64,000 nt of DNA from Bradyrhizobium sp. Gha (GTDB taxonomy: Bacteria > Pseudomonadota > Alphaproteobacteria > Rhizobiales > Xanthobacteraceae): the NCBI RefSeq assembly GCF_900113735.1, contig NZ_FOQM01000035.1:1-64000 (forward strand). Reading direction: 5' to 3'. Below are positions 1 through 8,611 of this stretch, one piece after another. A model generated the notes under the pieces. The model saw nothing but the letters and a program-made list of their open reading frames with translations. It was not told where the DNA came from and ran no database searches. A program made the translations under genes and the position numbers. Each line of letters opens with the position of its first letter. Positions within the stretch are counted from its first letter, which is position 1.

Positions 1-719
1 ACGGTCTCGTTTCGCATGACGTCGTCGGCCTTGCCGGTGACGATCTCCTCGCCGAGATACATCGCGAGCACGCGGTCAACGAGTGCTGCGACGCTCTTGA
101 CGTTGTGATCGACCAGCATCACCGCACGTCCCTCGTCGCGAAAGCTGCGGATCAGGTCGGAGAATACGTCGACCTCGGCGCGGGTCAGGCCGGCGAAGGG
201 CTCGTCGACCAGCACCACCTTTGGATCACGCGCGATGGCTTTCGCGAGTTCGAGCCGGCGCAAATCGGCAAACGGCAGCGTCGGCGGGCGGCGATTCATC
301 ACGCCTCCCAGGCCGACGCGGTCGGCGATCCATTTGGCGCGTTCGACCAACGCCTTGTCGGGGAGCAGCATGAACAGGCTGTCCGGCAGCAGCGCCACCA
401 TGATGTTCTCCAGCACCGTCTGCCGGTTCAGCGGCCGCGAGTGCTGGAACACCATGCCGAAGCCCTTGCGCGCGATCTTGTGCGCGGGCAGGCCGGCGAC
501 ATTCTCGCCTTCGAAGATCACGTCGCCCGATGTCGGGCGCTCGATGCCCATCACGCTCTTCATCGCGGTGGACTTGCCCGAGCCGTTCGGCCCGATCAGG
601 CCGAAGATCTCGCCCGCATTGACGTCGAAGCCGAGGTTCTTCACCGCGGTCAATCCACCGAAGCGTTTGGTCAGGCCACGGACTTCGAGCACGGGCCGGT
701 TGGAAAGCCTTTGATCCAT
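1..719 (-). CDS. LIV-type ABC transporter ATP-binding protein (LivG-like), 3' end cut by window
   Basis: This is the ATPase subunit of a branched-chain amino acid/amide type (HAAT) importer and hydrolyses ATP at the inner face of the membrane. The reverse strand reads from an ATG at 719 and stays open to base 1, so the C-terminus lies outside the window. The Walker A region (IGPNGSGKST) falls near residue 40. A Q-loop region (VFQHSRPL) and a Walker B with DEPFAGL follow, then the switch histidine in LVDHN. The signature loop reads as the degenerate form usual in LivG proteins. Its ATG overlaps the stop of the upstream permease gene (TAATG), so it is translationally coupled. Identity of the family is certain; the substrate is not. 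Confidence 0.93.
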   Translation of the reverse strand, partial: MDQRLSNRPVLEVRGLTKRFGGLTAVKNLGFDVNAGEIFGLIGPNGSGKSTAMKSVMGIERPTSGDVIFEGENVAGLPAHKIARKGFGMVFQHSRPLNRQTVLENIMVALLPDSLFMLLPDKALVERAKWIADRVGLGGVMNRRPPTLPFADLRRLELAKAIARDPKVVLVDEPFAGLTRAEVDVFSDLIRSFRDEGRAVMLVDHNVKSVAALVDRVLAMYLGEEIVTGKADDVMRNET

Positions 720-1645
720 TACGAGCGAGCCTCGCGCGAGAGGGCCGCTCCGAGAAAGCCGCCGGGGAAGAACAGGACGACGAGCAAGGCGACCGCCGAG
801 ACGATGAAGGTCGCGAGCTCGCCGGTCGGCCGCAAAAATTCGCCCGCCACGATCAGGAAGATCGCGCCGAGCGCAGCGCCGAGCACGGTGCGTCGGCCGC
901 CGAGCACGGCGGAGACGATCACGTTGACGCCGACCGCGACGTCAACCACGGTGCCGACCGAGGCGGTGCCGAAATAGAACACCAGCAGCGCGCCCGATAG
1001 GCCCGAGAAGAACGCGCTGACGACGAAGGCGGCGAGCTTATGCTTGACGATGTTGAAGCCGAGCGCGCCGGCTTGCACGGGGTCCTGGCCGCTCGCTTGC
1101 AGCACGAGGCCGACAGGCGATTGCGACAGGCCGTACAGGATCGCCGCCGAGATCGTCATGAAGCCGAGCGCGATCCAGTAGTTGGCGCCGGCATTGATGG
1201 TGATGACATCGGGGATGGTGAGCCCGATCTCGCCGCCGGTGAGATCGGCGAACACGACGACGAAGTTCTGCAGCATCAGGACCGCGACCAGCGTGGTCAG
1301 GCCGAAATACGGCCCGCGCACGCGCAAGGCCGGCAGCGCCAGCACGAGACCGGCGATGACGGAAGCGAGCGCGCCGAGCACGATGCAGAGATACACCGAC
1401 CAGCCGAACTGGGCGTTCAGGATGCCGGCGGTGTACGCGCCGACGCCGATCAGGAAGGTCGGGCCGAAATTGACTTCGCCGGCGAAGCCGAACAGCAGGT
1501 CCCAGGCCATCGCGAACACGCCGAAATAGAACGCGACGGTGAGAAGGCCGAGCACATAGCCGGAGACATAAAGCGGCAGCGTCGCCGCGACGATGACGAG
1601 CGCCAGCGAGACGAAGAACAGGCGCGAGGTAAAGAAGCCAGCCAT
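719..1645 (-). CDS. LIV-type ABC transporter permease (LivM-like)
   Basis: An inner-membrane permease of 308 residues, made almost wholly of hydrophobic segments, as in LivM. It carries the family motif region around GEVNFGPTFLIGVGAYTAG near the N-terminus and the EAA-like stretch with GQDPVQAGALGFN in the middle. It is the third gene of a leftward operon (binding protein, LivH, LivM, LivG) and overlaps the ATPase start by one base. It should form a heterodimeric channel with the LivH-like product encoded just upstream. The substrate class (branched-chain amino acid, amide, urea or aromatic acid) cannot be read from the sequence. Confidence 0.92.
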   Translation of the reverse strand: MAGFFTSRLFFVSLALVIVAATLPLYVSGYVLGLLTVAFYFGVFAMAWDLLFGFAGEVNFGPTFLIGVGAYTAGILNAQFGWSVYLCIVLGALASVIAGLVLALPALRVRGPYFGLTTLVAVLMLQNFVVVFADLTGGEIGLTIPDVITINAGANYWIALGFMTISAAILYGLSQSPVGLVLQASGQDPVQAGALGFNIVKHKLAAFVVSAFFSGLSGALLVFYFGTASVGTVVDVAVGVNVIVSAVLGGRRTVLGAALGAIFLIVAGEFLRPTGELATFIVSAVALLVVLFFPGGFLGAALSREARS

Positions 1646-1646
1646 C

Positions 1647-2522
1647 TCAGCGCCTCCCCAGAAGGCCCTGGGGCCGGATGTACATCACGAACACGAGCAG
1701 CAGCAGCGCGGGAATGGTGCGGTAGGCGGGCGAGACCAGATAGGCGGTCAAGGTTTCGAGATAGCCGACCACGAAGGCCGCGATCAGTGAGCCGGAGACG
1801 CTGCCGAGGCCGCCGAGCACGACGATCGAGAACGCGCTCGCAGTCAGCGGCCCGACGCTGTAGGAGCTGACCCCTAAGAACATGCCGAGCAGCACGCCGG
1901 CAATGCCGGCGAGGATGCCGTAGATCGCCCAGACCACGATGTAGATGTTGGTGAGCTCGAGCCCCAGCAGCGTCACGCCGCGCGGATTCATCGAGGCCGC
2001 CAGCACGGCCTTGCCGGTGCGGGTGCGGTTCACCAGCAGCCACAGCAGTCCGATCACGAGGCAGCACACGATCGCGGTGAAGATCTCGTTGCTCGGCGTG
2101 CGGACGCCGAGGATGTCGACGACGCCTTCGACGATCGGCAGCACCGTCTTGGCGTTGTTGGTGAAGAAATAGGCGATCAGCTCCTGGATCATGATGCCCC
2201 AGAGCAGTGTGCCCGTGAGGACGAAGATCTCCTTCTCCTCGTTCGGAATCCGACGGGAGTCCTGAATGGGCTTCACCACCGCGAAGTAAGTGGCGAACGC
2301 CGTGAGGAGCGCGACACCAACCCCGATCAGCGCACCGGCATAGGTGCCGACGCCGAGGATGCTGGCGGCGGCCCAGGCCGCCACCGCTGCCGCCACCATG
2401 ATCGCGCCGTGGGAGAGGTTGAGCACGCCTGAGACGCCGAAGATCAGCGTGAAGCCGGTGGCACCGAGAGCGTAGAGAGCGCTGATGGCAAAGCCATCGA
2501 TCAGGATCTGGAAAGCTCGCAT
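1647..2522 (-). CDS. LIV-type ABC transporter permease (LivH-like)
   Basis: A 291-residue inner-membrane permease of the LivH family. The N-terminal part has the typical FAISALYALGATGFTLIFG followed by LNLSHGAIM, the hallmark of HAAT permeases. A cytoplasmic loop with NPRGVTLLGLE probably contacts the ATPases. It ends two bases before the LivM start, so the two permeases are cotranscribed. It lies 103 bases downstream of the binding-protein gene, from which it is separated by a strong hairpin. Confidence 0.92.
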   Translation of the reverse strand: MRAFQILIDGFAISALYALGATGFTLIFGVSGVLNLSHGAIMVAAAVAAWAAASILGVGTYAGALIGVGVALLTAFATYFAVVKPIQDSRRIPNEEKEIFVLTGTLLWGIMIQELIAYFFTNNAKTVLPIVEGVVDILGVRTPSNEIFTAIVCCLVIGLLWLLVNRTRTGKAVLAASMNPRGVTLLGLELTNIYIVVWAIYGILAGIAGVLLGMFLGVSSYSVGPLTASAFSIVVLGGLGSVSGSLIAAFVVGYLETLTAYLVSPAYRTIPALLLLVFVMYIRPQGLLGRR

Positions 2523-2591
2523 TTATGATTGGCCGGGTGGCAGCCTGGCTGCCGCTTTGAGGAAAGGTGCTGCGGGAGGCCGCAAGTGGAA

Positions 2592-2616
2592 GCTCCCGGG
2601 AGGTCGTCCCGGGAGC
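2592..2616 (-). promoter_or_regulatory. Intra-operon hairpin between binding protein and permease genes
   Basis: A perfect 10-bp inverted repeat (GCTCCCGGGA with TCCCGGGAGC, 5-base loop) lies in the gap between the binding-protein stop and the LivH start. No T-run follows on the transcribed (minus) strand. It is therefore more likely an mRNA-stabilising or attenuating hairpin, which raises binding-protein output relative to the membrane genes, than a full terminator. The effect is inferred from position only. Confidence 0.6.
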
Positions 2617-2624
2617 GTCTCCGA

Positions 2625-3869
2625 TCAGTTGCTGAGCTTGATGAAGCTCGGGAACTTGATCTCGGCCTTGGCGACCTCCTTGGGCCAGACCGCGATCTGC
2701 TTGCCGTCCTGCCATTGCAGCATCAGCCCGGTGATCAGGCCCTTGCCGTATTTGATCGAGTGCGTGAACGGATCGTCCTTGCCGTAGAATTGGACGCGGC
2801 CGATCGTGCCTTCCCAGTCGGTCTTCTCCAGCGCATCGACAAGCTTGTCGGCGTCGGTCGAGCCGGCGCGCTTCACGGCATCGGCGAGGTAATAGACCTC
2901 GTCATAGGCGGTGTAGCCGGCATAGGAGGGATAGTTGCCGAACTTCTTCTTGAAGTTTTCCGCGAACGGCACCGACTTCGGCGTCACGGCCACGCCCGGC
3001 CCCGAGACGCCCTGGTAGAGCACGCCTTCGGCCGCCTGGTTGGTGTCCTTGGCGAACGTCTCGTTGGTCGCCTGCGACGAGATGCCGAACATCGGGACGG
3101 GCACCTGCTGGTTCTTCCACTGCACCGTCGGCTGCACGCCGACATGGGAGATGCCGGTGATGATCACATCCGGCTTCGAGCCTTCGATCTTGTTGAAGAT
3201 CGGGGTGAAGTCGGTGGTGTCAGGCGAGAAACGGATGTGGTCGAGCACCTTTAGCCCGATCTTGGGCAGGCACTCCTCGTAACCGATGTCGAGCGGCTTG
3301 GTCCAGGCGGCGTCCTCGCTCATGATGACGGCCGTCTTCATGTGCAGCTTGTCGACGAGCAGATCCTTGGCGCCGTCGCAGACCGAGAGCGCCAGCGCCG
3401 CCGAGGTCAGATAGCCGTGGAATGTGTATTTGTTCTTCTCGTAGTCGGCGTGGACGCTCTTGCTGATCTCGTTGGAGGCCGCGCCCGGCGTGACGAACGG
3501 TGTCTTCAGCCGCGCCGCCCACGGTTCCAGCGCCAGCACCACTTCGCTGATATAGCTGGCGATGACGGCATTGACCTTGTCCTCGTTCACCGCGCGCTGA
3601 AACGCGCGCACTGAATCCGCCGAGGACGAGTGATTGTCGTAGCCGATGATCTCGATCTTGCGGCCGTCGACGCCGCCCGCGGCGTTGATCTCGTCGGCGG
3701 CGAGCTGCGCCGCTTGCGGGATCGAGGCGCCGGCGATCGCTTGCGCTTCCGCGATCACGCCGATCTTGATCGGATCGGCCGCAAAGGCCGCGCCTGAGGC
3801 TGCCAACAATGCGCCCGCTGCGGCCGCACCAAACGCGCCTCGCAATGCACCAGAGAGTGCTTTGTTCAT
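2625..3869 (-). CDS. LIV-type ABC transporter periplasmic substrate-binding protein
   Basis: A 414-residue type I periplasmic binding protein (Peripla_BP_6, LivK-like) that delivers the solute to the permeases encoded downstream. I take the ATG at 3869, which has a purine-rich GGGAGAGA ribosome site upstream, rather than the in-frame ATG eight codons earlier. The N-terminus is a Sec signal peptide ending about AAFAADPIKIG, and the mature domain begins with the usual beta strand IKIGVIAEAQA. The middle carries SAALALSV and ITGISHVGVQPT regions consistent with the two-lobed fold. It is the first gene of the operon, and the promoter must lie between 3870 and about 4090. The ligand is unknown. 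Confidence 0.92.
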   Translation of the reverse strand: MNKALSGALRGAFGAAAAGALLAASGAAFAADPIKIGVIAEAQAIAGASIPQAAQLAADEINAAGGVDGRKIEIIGYDNHSSSADSVRAFQRAVNEDKVNAVIASYISEVVLALEPWAARLKTPFVTPGAASNEISKSVHADYEKNKYTFHGYLTSAALALSVCDGAKDLLVDKLHMKTAVIMSEDAAWTKPLDIGYEECLPKIGLKVLDHIRFSPDTTDFTPIFNKIEGSKPDVIITGISHVGVQPTVQWKNQQVPVPMFGISSQATNETFAKDTNQAAEGVLYQGVSGPGVAVTPKSVPFAENFKKKFGNYPSYAGYTAYDEVYYLADAVKRAGSTDADKLVDALEKTDWEGTIGRVQFYGKDDPFTHSIKYGKGLITGLMLQWQDGKQIAVWPKEVAKAEIKFPSFIKLSN

Positions 3870-4096
3870 GGTATTCTCTCTCCCTTCAATCAAGCTTCTT
3901 TGAGCTGTTGGGTCGGACTATAACGGCGAGAGAATCCTCGGCAAGTAAAACTGTATTCAGGATTGTACGATGAGGACTAAAGTCTAGCTGCGTAAATATC
4001 GGGCACGGCACACGGGTATTCCGAAAGCAGGCATGCAGATTTCGTCGGCGGGCATGCGAGTGTATCGCAGGTGTGCAAGGCCGCCGACGCGCAGGC

Positions 4097-5200
4097 TCAG
4101 CGCGCTCGCAGCAAAGATGGGTCGAGCGGCTGAAGCCGGCCCGGGTCGAATGGCGCGAGGTTCACGTCTCGTGTCACGCCATCCATGATCAGCTGCGCCA
4201 AGGCTTCGCCGGTCGCGGGCGCATTCAGGATGCCCCACACATTGTGTCCGGTCGCGACATAGAGGCCTTCGCTTTGCGGTATCCGGCCGATCAGCGGCAG
4301 GCCGTCTTCGGTCACGGGGCGGAAGCAGGCCTGCTGCGCGATGATCATTTCCGGGCGAAACAGCGGCGACAGCCGTTCGGACATGGCTTGCAGGCGCACG
4401 ATCGCATCGCTGTCAGGCGTCACCGCCATCGGATCGAGGGGCAGCGGCGCGATATCGGAGAGCGCGGTGATATGCGCGCTGCCATCGGCGCGTGGAAACA
4501 CCTCGATCGACGCCGCCTCGCCATCGATCTCGGATTCCAGGAACAACGCATCGGCGGGTGCGTTGGGGCCGAGGTCGTACACAATGCTCGGGCTACGCTG
4601 GCCATAGACAGCGGGCAGGCTCGTCCATTGCGCCGCGAGCAGCGACCATGGTCCCATCGCGATCACAACGGCATCGGCTTCGATGATACCGCCGTCGATC
4701 TCGACACCCTTCGCGCGCGTCCCATCCGCATCGCGGACGAGGCCTATGACGCGGTCATGGCGAAGCTCGGCGCCATCTGCGATCGCCGCCTTCATCATCG
4801 CCAAGGTGAATTTCCTGGGATGAACGATCGCGGTCGTCTCGGCCGTTCCGATGCGCTGTGCGATCACGACGCCGTCGCTCAGCCAGTCGAGCGCCGATTG
4901 TGTGTTCCGCCGAGGATCGCCATCGGGCGCGACATAGCCGCTGTACGCGCTCATCGGACGGTGGCCCCAATCGCCCGCGATCTCCCCGGCCAATTGCGCG
5001 TGAAGTGCAAAGCTGCGACGTGCCAGCGCATCGAGTGGCGTGCCGGCGCACCAGTCCCGCGCGAGGAAGCCGCCAGCCTTGCCGGATGCCGCGGCTGCGA
5101 TGTCGGTTCGCTCAACCACGATGACATCGACGCCGCGACGACGCAGGAAGTAGGCCGTGCAAGCCCCGATCACGCCGCCGCCGCAAATCACAACGCGCAT
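4097..5200 (-). CDS. FAD-dependent oxidoreductase of the D-amino acid oxidase/glycine oxidase (DAO) family
   Basis: A 367-residue flavoenzyme that should oxidise an amine or amino acid C-N bond. The N-terminal Rossmann fold is clear (VVICGGGVIGACTAYFL, then VIVVER), followed by AAAASGKAGGFLARDW, the DAO-family region that packs on FAD. The C-terminal part carries GLPLIGRI and GLYVATGHNVWGILNAPATG, the second FAD contact typical of DadA/ThiO/SoxB relatives. It stands alone on the minus strand, 228 bases upstream of the LIV operon. That operon could feed it substrate, but nothing in the sequence proves a link. Confidence 0.9.
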   Translation of the reverse strand: MRVVICGGGVIGACTAYFLRRRGVDVIVVERTDIAAAASGKAGGFLARDWCAGTPLDALARRSFALHAQLAGEIAGDWGHRPMSAYSGYVAPDGDPRRNTQSALDWLSDGVVIAQRIGTAETTAIVHPRKFTLAMMKAAIADGAELRHDRVIGLVRDADGTRAKGVEIDGGIIEADAVVIAMGPWSLLAAQWTSLPAVYGQRSPSIVYDLGPNAPADALFLESEIDGEAASIEVFPRADGSAHITALSDIAPLPLDPMAVTPDSDAIVRLQAMSERLSPLFRPEMIIAQQACFRPVTEDGLPLIGRIPQSEGLYVATGHNVWGILNAPATGEALAQLIMDGVTRDVNLAPFDPGRLQPLDPSLLRAR

Positions 5201-5421
5201 GGATTCGACATTGATGAGTCCTCTCTCAAGGATGATGTTATCCAGACAATACGGCGCGGGCGAGGTACGCCGGCGCCGTATCGCAACAGGGCTCGCGCCG
5301 TCGCAGGCCGGTCCCGCACCGCCATTCGTGTCGGGCTCAACCGAGCCCCAGTTTGGGCCCCGTCAAGCCTTGACCTCGCCCCTATTGCTGCGCAGAAGTT
5401 TTACAAGAAAGGTCGCAGCCA

Positions 5422-5670
5422 ATGGTGCAAGGTGTCATCACATTGATCGTGTTGCTCGGGACCGCGTATGCGGCCGGCTATTTCACGCGCGATTTCAAGT
5501 CCCGCAAACGGCGTGCCGCGGCTCGCCGCTCGAACGGCTACACGCAGCCGGACTGGCTGAGCCCGACCGTGCCCGCGAACACCAACGACACTCCGCTCGC
5601 CGCCGTCGGTGAACTCGGCCAGATGCTGGATCGCTGGGAGACCAGGGCCCGCGCCCGCCGCGTGGGATAA
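5422..5670 (+). CDS. Small single-pass membrane protein, function unknown
   Basis: An 82-residue protein with one N-terminal hydrophobic segment (VITLIVLLGTAYAAGYF) followed by a strongly basic stretch (SRKRRAAARRS) and a polar tail. This suggests an inner-membrane protein with a cytoplasmic tail. The start ATG follows a purine-rich stretch (AAGAAAGG). It is divergent from the FAD oxidoreductase gene, whose start is 222 bases away. I recognise the general type from bradyrhizobial genomes but no function. Confidence 0.7.
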   Translation: MVQGVITLIVLLGTAYAAGYFTRDFKSRKRRAAARRSNGYTQPDWLSPTVPANTNDTPLAAVGELGQMLDRWETRARARRVG

Positions 5671-6119
5671 CCCGACCTACAAGGAATTGCACCGCCGACC
5701 GCAAAACACCAAAGCCTTGGGTCAATCAGCCCGCATCAAAATATTTCGCTTTATCGAAATTCGGATTTGTCGTAGATGCCGCCGATCCTGATCCGGCGAA
5801 AAGGGGCGGTCGTACGTCGTCACGAGCCGCGGATCGGGCTGCGGTGGACGTGGGCGGCGCCGTCGCGGATGTGAGTGGCAGGGCGGGGCAGTGGATTGAG
5901 CCGAGCCTCGTGAGCACCTCGCAAGCCGCGTTGGACGAACGGCGCCGTGTCCGGCCAGCCTTTTGGCGAGGCCGGATCTGCCTGCGTACGGCAAAACCGT
6001 GTGGTCCTCGCCGTCGTCGCTACGGTCAAGTCTTGCGGATGCGGCATCGGCGCCAACCGGCGCGGCGCCGGTAACTTCCGTAAGGCGAGGGAGGCCAGAA
6101 GGAATTCGGCTCCCGGGAG

Positions 6120-6340
6120 AGCACGGCATAAGCCGTCCGACCACTGCGCAGGGAAGGCCGTGTGTTCGGCCACACCTGTATGCTGCTGTGCGGTCTCCTT
6201 GCGCTACGTTTTCGCGCAGCAGACCGCGGGTGCGAGGTCAGCACCCGGCCTTCCCTGCGCCCTTTCTATCGAGGGCGTGACGAGAAGAGCAACCCTCGGG
6301 CGAAACGCGCCGCGAGAAGGCGTAGGTGTGTCTGATGTTT
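6120..6340. repeat. Structured intergenic repeat with a long hairpin
   Basis: The 968 bases between the small membrane gene and the leu leader hold no convincing gene. The centre is a folded element. A perfect 15-bp inverted repeat (6146-6160 with 6246-6260, core GCAGGGAAGGCC) encloses further stems, such as GCGGTCT with AGACCGC and GTGT..ACAC around 6161-6174. A second pair (GAGGG, then CCCTC) follows at about 6271-6297. I remember closely similar units scattered between genes in Bradyrhizobium. Open frames on both strands across 5.7-6.6 kb are by-products of high GC. From 6341 to 6638 I see only another imperfect hairpin near 6455-6485 (GCAACGC with GCGTTGC). Confidence 0.6.
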
Positions 6341-6638
6341 CGAAGTTCATCTCAGGGGGAGCACTCTCGTGCCCCGTACGCAACGCGGCGCTTCTTCGGT
6401 GGTGCGTCCCAGAGCCGGGGCCCATCTCGCCGCGCCATACCGTCTCGCCCCCGCTCTGCGCAGCAACGCTTGCGCGTTGCAGCGCGTCCGGGAACGGAGG
6501 CAACCAGGTCAGTCGCCCTGACCATCTTTTGGCGTTGCAGTTGCTGCCATTTCTCGTCTAGAAACGACTTCACTGGGCCTCCCGGCAACCAACCGTCAAC
6601 GGTTTTGACCGAGGATTCAGGGCTCAAAGGGTCTGGCA

Positions 6639-6758
6639 ATGCTGATTCGCGGCCAAATTGATGGGATTTCGGCGGAGGTGGCGCTGGCCGCCGCCACGAT
6701 CCCGGCCGTGCTGCTGCCCACCCTCCTTCTTGGCGGGCTTCTTCTTACTTGCCCCTGA
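6639..6758 (+). CDS. Leucine-rich leader peptide of leuA
   Basis: A 39-codon open frame with its own ribosome site (AAAGGG seven bases before the ATG) ends in a leucine-saturated tail: residues 25-36 read LLPTLLLGGLLL, then TCP and TGA. Ten of its 39 residues are leucine, eight of them within twelve codons. It sits 108 bases ahead of the leucine biosynthesis gene, and its stop codon lies inside the first strand of an RNA stem. This is the standard layout of ribosome-mediated attenuation. When charged tRNA-Leu is scarce, the ribosome stalls on the leucine run and changes downstream RNA folding. The peptide itself is not expected to have another function. Confidence 0.88.
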   Translation: MLIRGQIDGISAEVALAAATIPAVLLPTLLLGGLLLTCP

Positions 6759-6827
6759 GGGCCGGCTGGGCGCAACGCGCCTGGGCGCTCAGGGGTTGGT
6801 CGAGATCACCGGATACCTCAAGCGCCC
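6752..6827 (+). promoter_or_regulatory. leuA attenuator: two mutually exclusive RNA stems
   Basis: Strand 1 (CCCCTGAG, 6752-6759, overlapping the leader stop) pairs perfectly with strand 2 (CTCAGGGG, 6788-6795). An inner GGCGC/GCGCC stem (6769-6781) stacks inside it. Strand 2's neighbour GGGCGCT (6783-6789) can instead pair with AGCGCCC (6821-6827). The two pairings share bases 6788-6789, so only one can form. The alternative stem is followed by CTTAAG, not a run of T. Control may therefore depend on a weak terminator, Rho or masking of the leuA start rather than a classical intrinsic terminator. Confidence 0.7.
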
Positions 6828-6866
6828 TTAAGACTGACGGCGCGAAAGCTCAAAAGGAATTTTTCA

Positions 6867-8429
6867 ATGGCCCCCGCGAACAAGTCCGATAAGGACCGCG
6901 TCATCATTTTCGATACCACGCTGCGCGACGGCGAGCAGTGCCCCGGCGCTACCATGACCTTCGAGGAGAAGCTCGAGGTCGCCGAGCTGCTGGATGATAT
7001 GGGTGTCGATGTCATCGAAGCCGGCTTCCCCATCACCTCCGAAGGCGACTTCCAGGCGGTCAGCGAGATCGCCCGCCGCTCCAAGAATTCGATCATCGCC
7101 GGCCTGTCGCGCGCGCACCCGGCCGACATCGACCGCTGCGCCGAGGCGGTGAAATTTGCAAAACGCGGCCGCGTCCACACCGTGATCGCGACCTCGCCGC
7201 TGCACATGCGGGTGAAGCTGAACAAGACGCCGGAGCAGGTGATCGAAACCTCGGTTGCGATGGTCGCGCGCGCCCGCAACCAGATCGACGACGTCGAATG
7301 GTCGGCCGAGGACGGCACCCGCAGCGAGATGGACTATCTGTGCCGCATCGTCGAGGCGGTCATCAAGGCCGGTGCGACCACGGTGAACATCCCCGATACC
7401 GTCGGCTACACGGTGCCGGAAGAATACACCCACTTCATGAAGACGCTGATCGAGCGCGTGCCGAACTCCGACAAGGCCGTGTTCTCCGTGCACTGCCATA
7501 ACGATCTCGGCATGGCGGTTGCGAACTCGCTGGCCGGCGTCGTCGGCGGCGCGCGCCAGGTCGAGTGCACCGTCAACGGGATCGGCGAGCGCGCCGGCAA
7601 CGCCGCGCTCGAAGAGATCGTGATGGCGATCAACGTGCGCAACGACAAATTCCCGTACTGGAACAAGATCGACACCACGCAGCTCACCCGCGCCTCGAAG
7701 GTGGTGTCGGCGGCGACCTCGTTTCCCGTCCAGTACAACAAGGCGATCGTCGGCCGGAACGCGTTCGCGCACGAGAGCGGCATTCACCAGGACGGCGTGC
7801 TGAAGGATGCCTCCACCTACGAGATCATGCGGCCCGAGATGGTCGGCCTGAAGCAGTCCTCGCTGGTGCTCGGCAAGCACTCCGGCCGCCATGCCTTCGT
7901 GCACAAGCTGGAAGAGATGGGCTACAAGCTCGGCCCCAACCAGCTGGAGGATGCGTTCACGCGGATGAAGGCGCTCGCCGACCGCAAGAAGGACATCTAT
8001 GACGAGGACATCGAGGCGCTGGTCGACGAGGAGATGGCGGCCTCGCACGACCGCATCAAGCTGACCTCGCTGACCGTGATCGCCGGCACCCATGGCCCGC
8101 AGCGTGCGACCATGAAGCTCGACGTCGAGGGCCAGATCAAGATCGAGGAGGCCGAAGGCAACGGTCCTGTCGATGCGGTGTTCAACTGCATCAAGCGTCT
8201 CGTTCCGCACGAGGCCAAGCTCGAGCTGTATCAGGTCCACGCCGTGACCGAAGGCACCGACGCGCAGGCGGAAGTCTCGGTGCGGCTGTCGCATGACGGC
8301 CGTTCGATGACGGCGCGCGCCGCGGATCCGGATACGCTGGTCGCCTCGGCTAAAGCCTATCTCGGCGCGCTCAACAAGATCGTCATGAAGCGCCAGCGCG
8401 ACACCGTGACGACGGCTGCGGCGAGCTGA
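6867..8429 (+). CDS. leuA: 2-isopropylmalate synthase
   Basis: The enzyme condenses acetyl-CoA with 2-oxoisovalerate, the first committed step of leucine synthesis. At 520 residues it has the bacterial LeuA length. The N-terminal TIM barrel opens with FDTTLRDGEQCPGATM (catalytic Arg and metal-binding Asp). It carries the metal-binding HCHNDLGMAVANSL and the family motif HESGIHQDGVLK. The C-terminal third is the regulatory domain that binds leucine. The start ATG has AAAAGGA upstream. Expression is probably attenuated by the leader peptide at 6639-6758 in addition to feedback inhibition of the enzyme. Confidence 0.97.
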   Translation: MAPANKSDKDRVIIFDTTLRDGEQCPGATMTFEEKLEVAELLDDMGVDVIEAGFPITSEGDFQAVSEIARRSKNSIIAGLSRAHPADIDRCAEAVKFAKRGRVHTVIATSPLHMRVKLNKTPEQVIETSVAMVARARNQIDDVEWSAEDGTRSEMDYLCRIVEAVIKAGATTVNIPDTVGYTVPEEYTHFMKTLIERVPNSDKAVFSVHCHNDLGMAVANSLAGVVGGARQVECTVNGIGERAGNAALEEIVMAINVRNDKFPYWNKIDTTQLTRASKVVSAATSFPVQYNKAIVGRNAFAHESGIHQDGVLKDASTYEIMRPEMVGLKQSSLVLGKHSGRHAFVHKLEEMGYKLGPNQLEDAFTRMKALADRKKDIYDEDIEALVDEEMAASHDRIKLTSLTVIAGTHGPQRATMKLDVEGQIKIEEAEGNGPVDAVFNCIKRLVPHEAKLELYQVHAVTEGTDAQAEVSVRLSHDGRSMTARAADPDTLVASAKAYLGALNKIVMKRQRDTVTTAAAS

Positions 8430-8441
8430 CGCGGCTTGCTT

Positions 8442-8475
8442 CGCCTCTCCCCTTTGCGGGAGAGGCGGCTTTGTC
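8442..8475 (+). terminator. Rho-independent terminator after leuA
   Basis: A perfect 10-bp stem (CGCCTCTCCC with GGGAGAGGCG) with a six-base loop sits 12 bases after the leuA stop. It is followed by GCTTTGTCGTT, a modest T-rich tail. Confidence 0.75.
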
Positions 8476-8611
8476 GTTCATCATGAATGGCAGCCCTGCG
8501 AACGACCGATAGCGGCTCGGTGCGCGAGTCGCTATTGATGCTCCCGGCTTGGGGATAGACGCCCGCGTTGGGCAGCCCGAGAGAACAACAAGAGAATAGC
8601 AGGGAGAGATC

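Noticed and set aside
2529..3254. Plus-strand frame opposite the LIV binding-protein gene
   Set aside because: Antisense shadow of a well-supported periplasmic binding protein, with no recognisable motif.
4073..5446. Long plus-strand frame opposite the FAD oxidoreductase
   Set aside because: It is a GC-driven antisense shadow. The minus strand has clear FAD motifs, while this frame is arginine-rich without domains.
5722..6661. Several overlapping frames on both strands in the pre-leuA gap
   Set aside because: They run through hairpin repeats, differ in every frame, are rich in Arg/Pro/Ser and lack ribosome sites.
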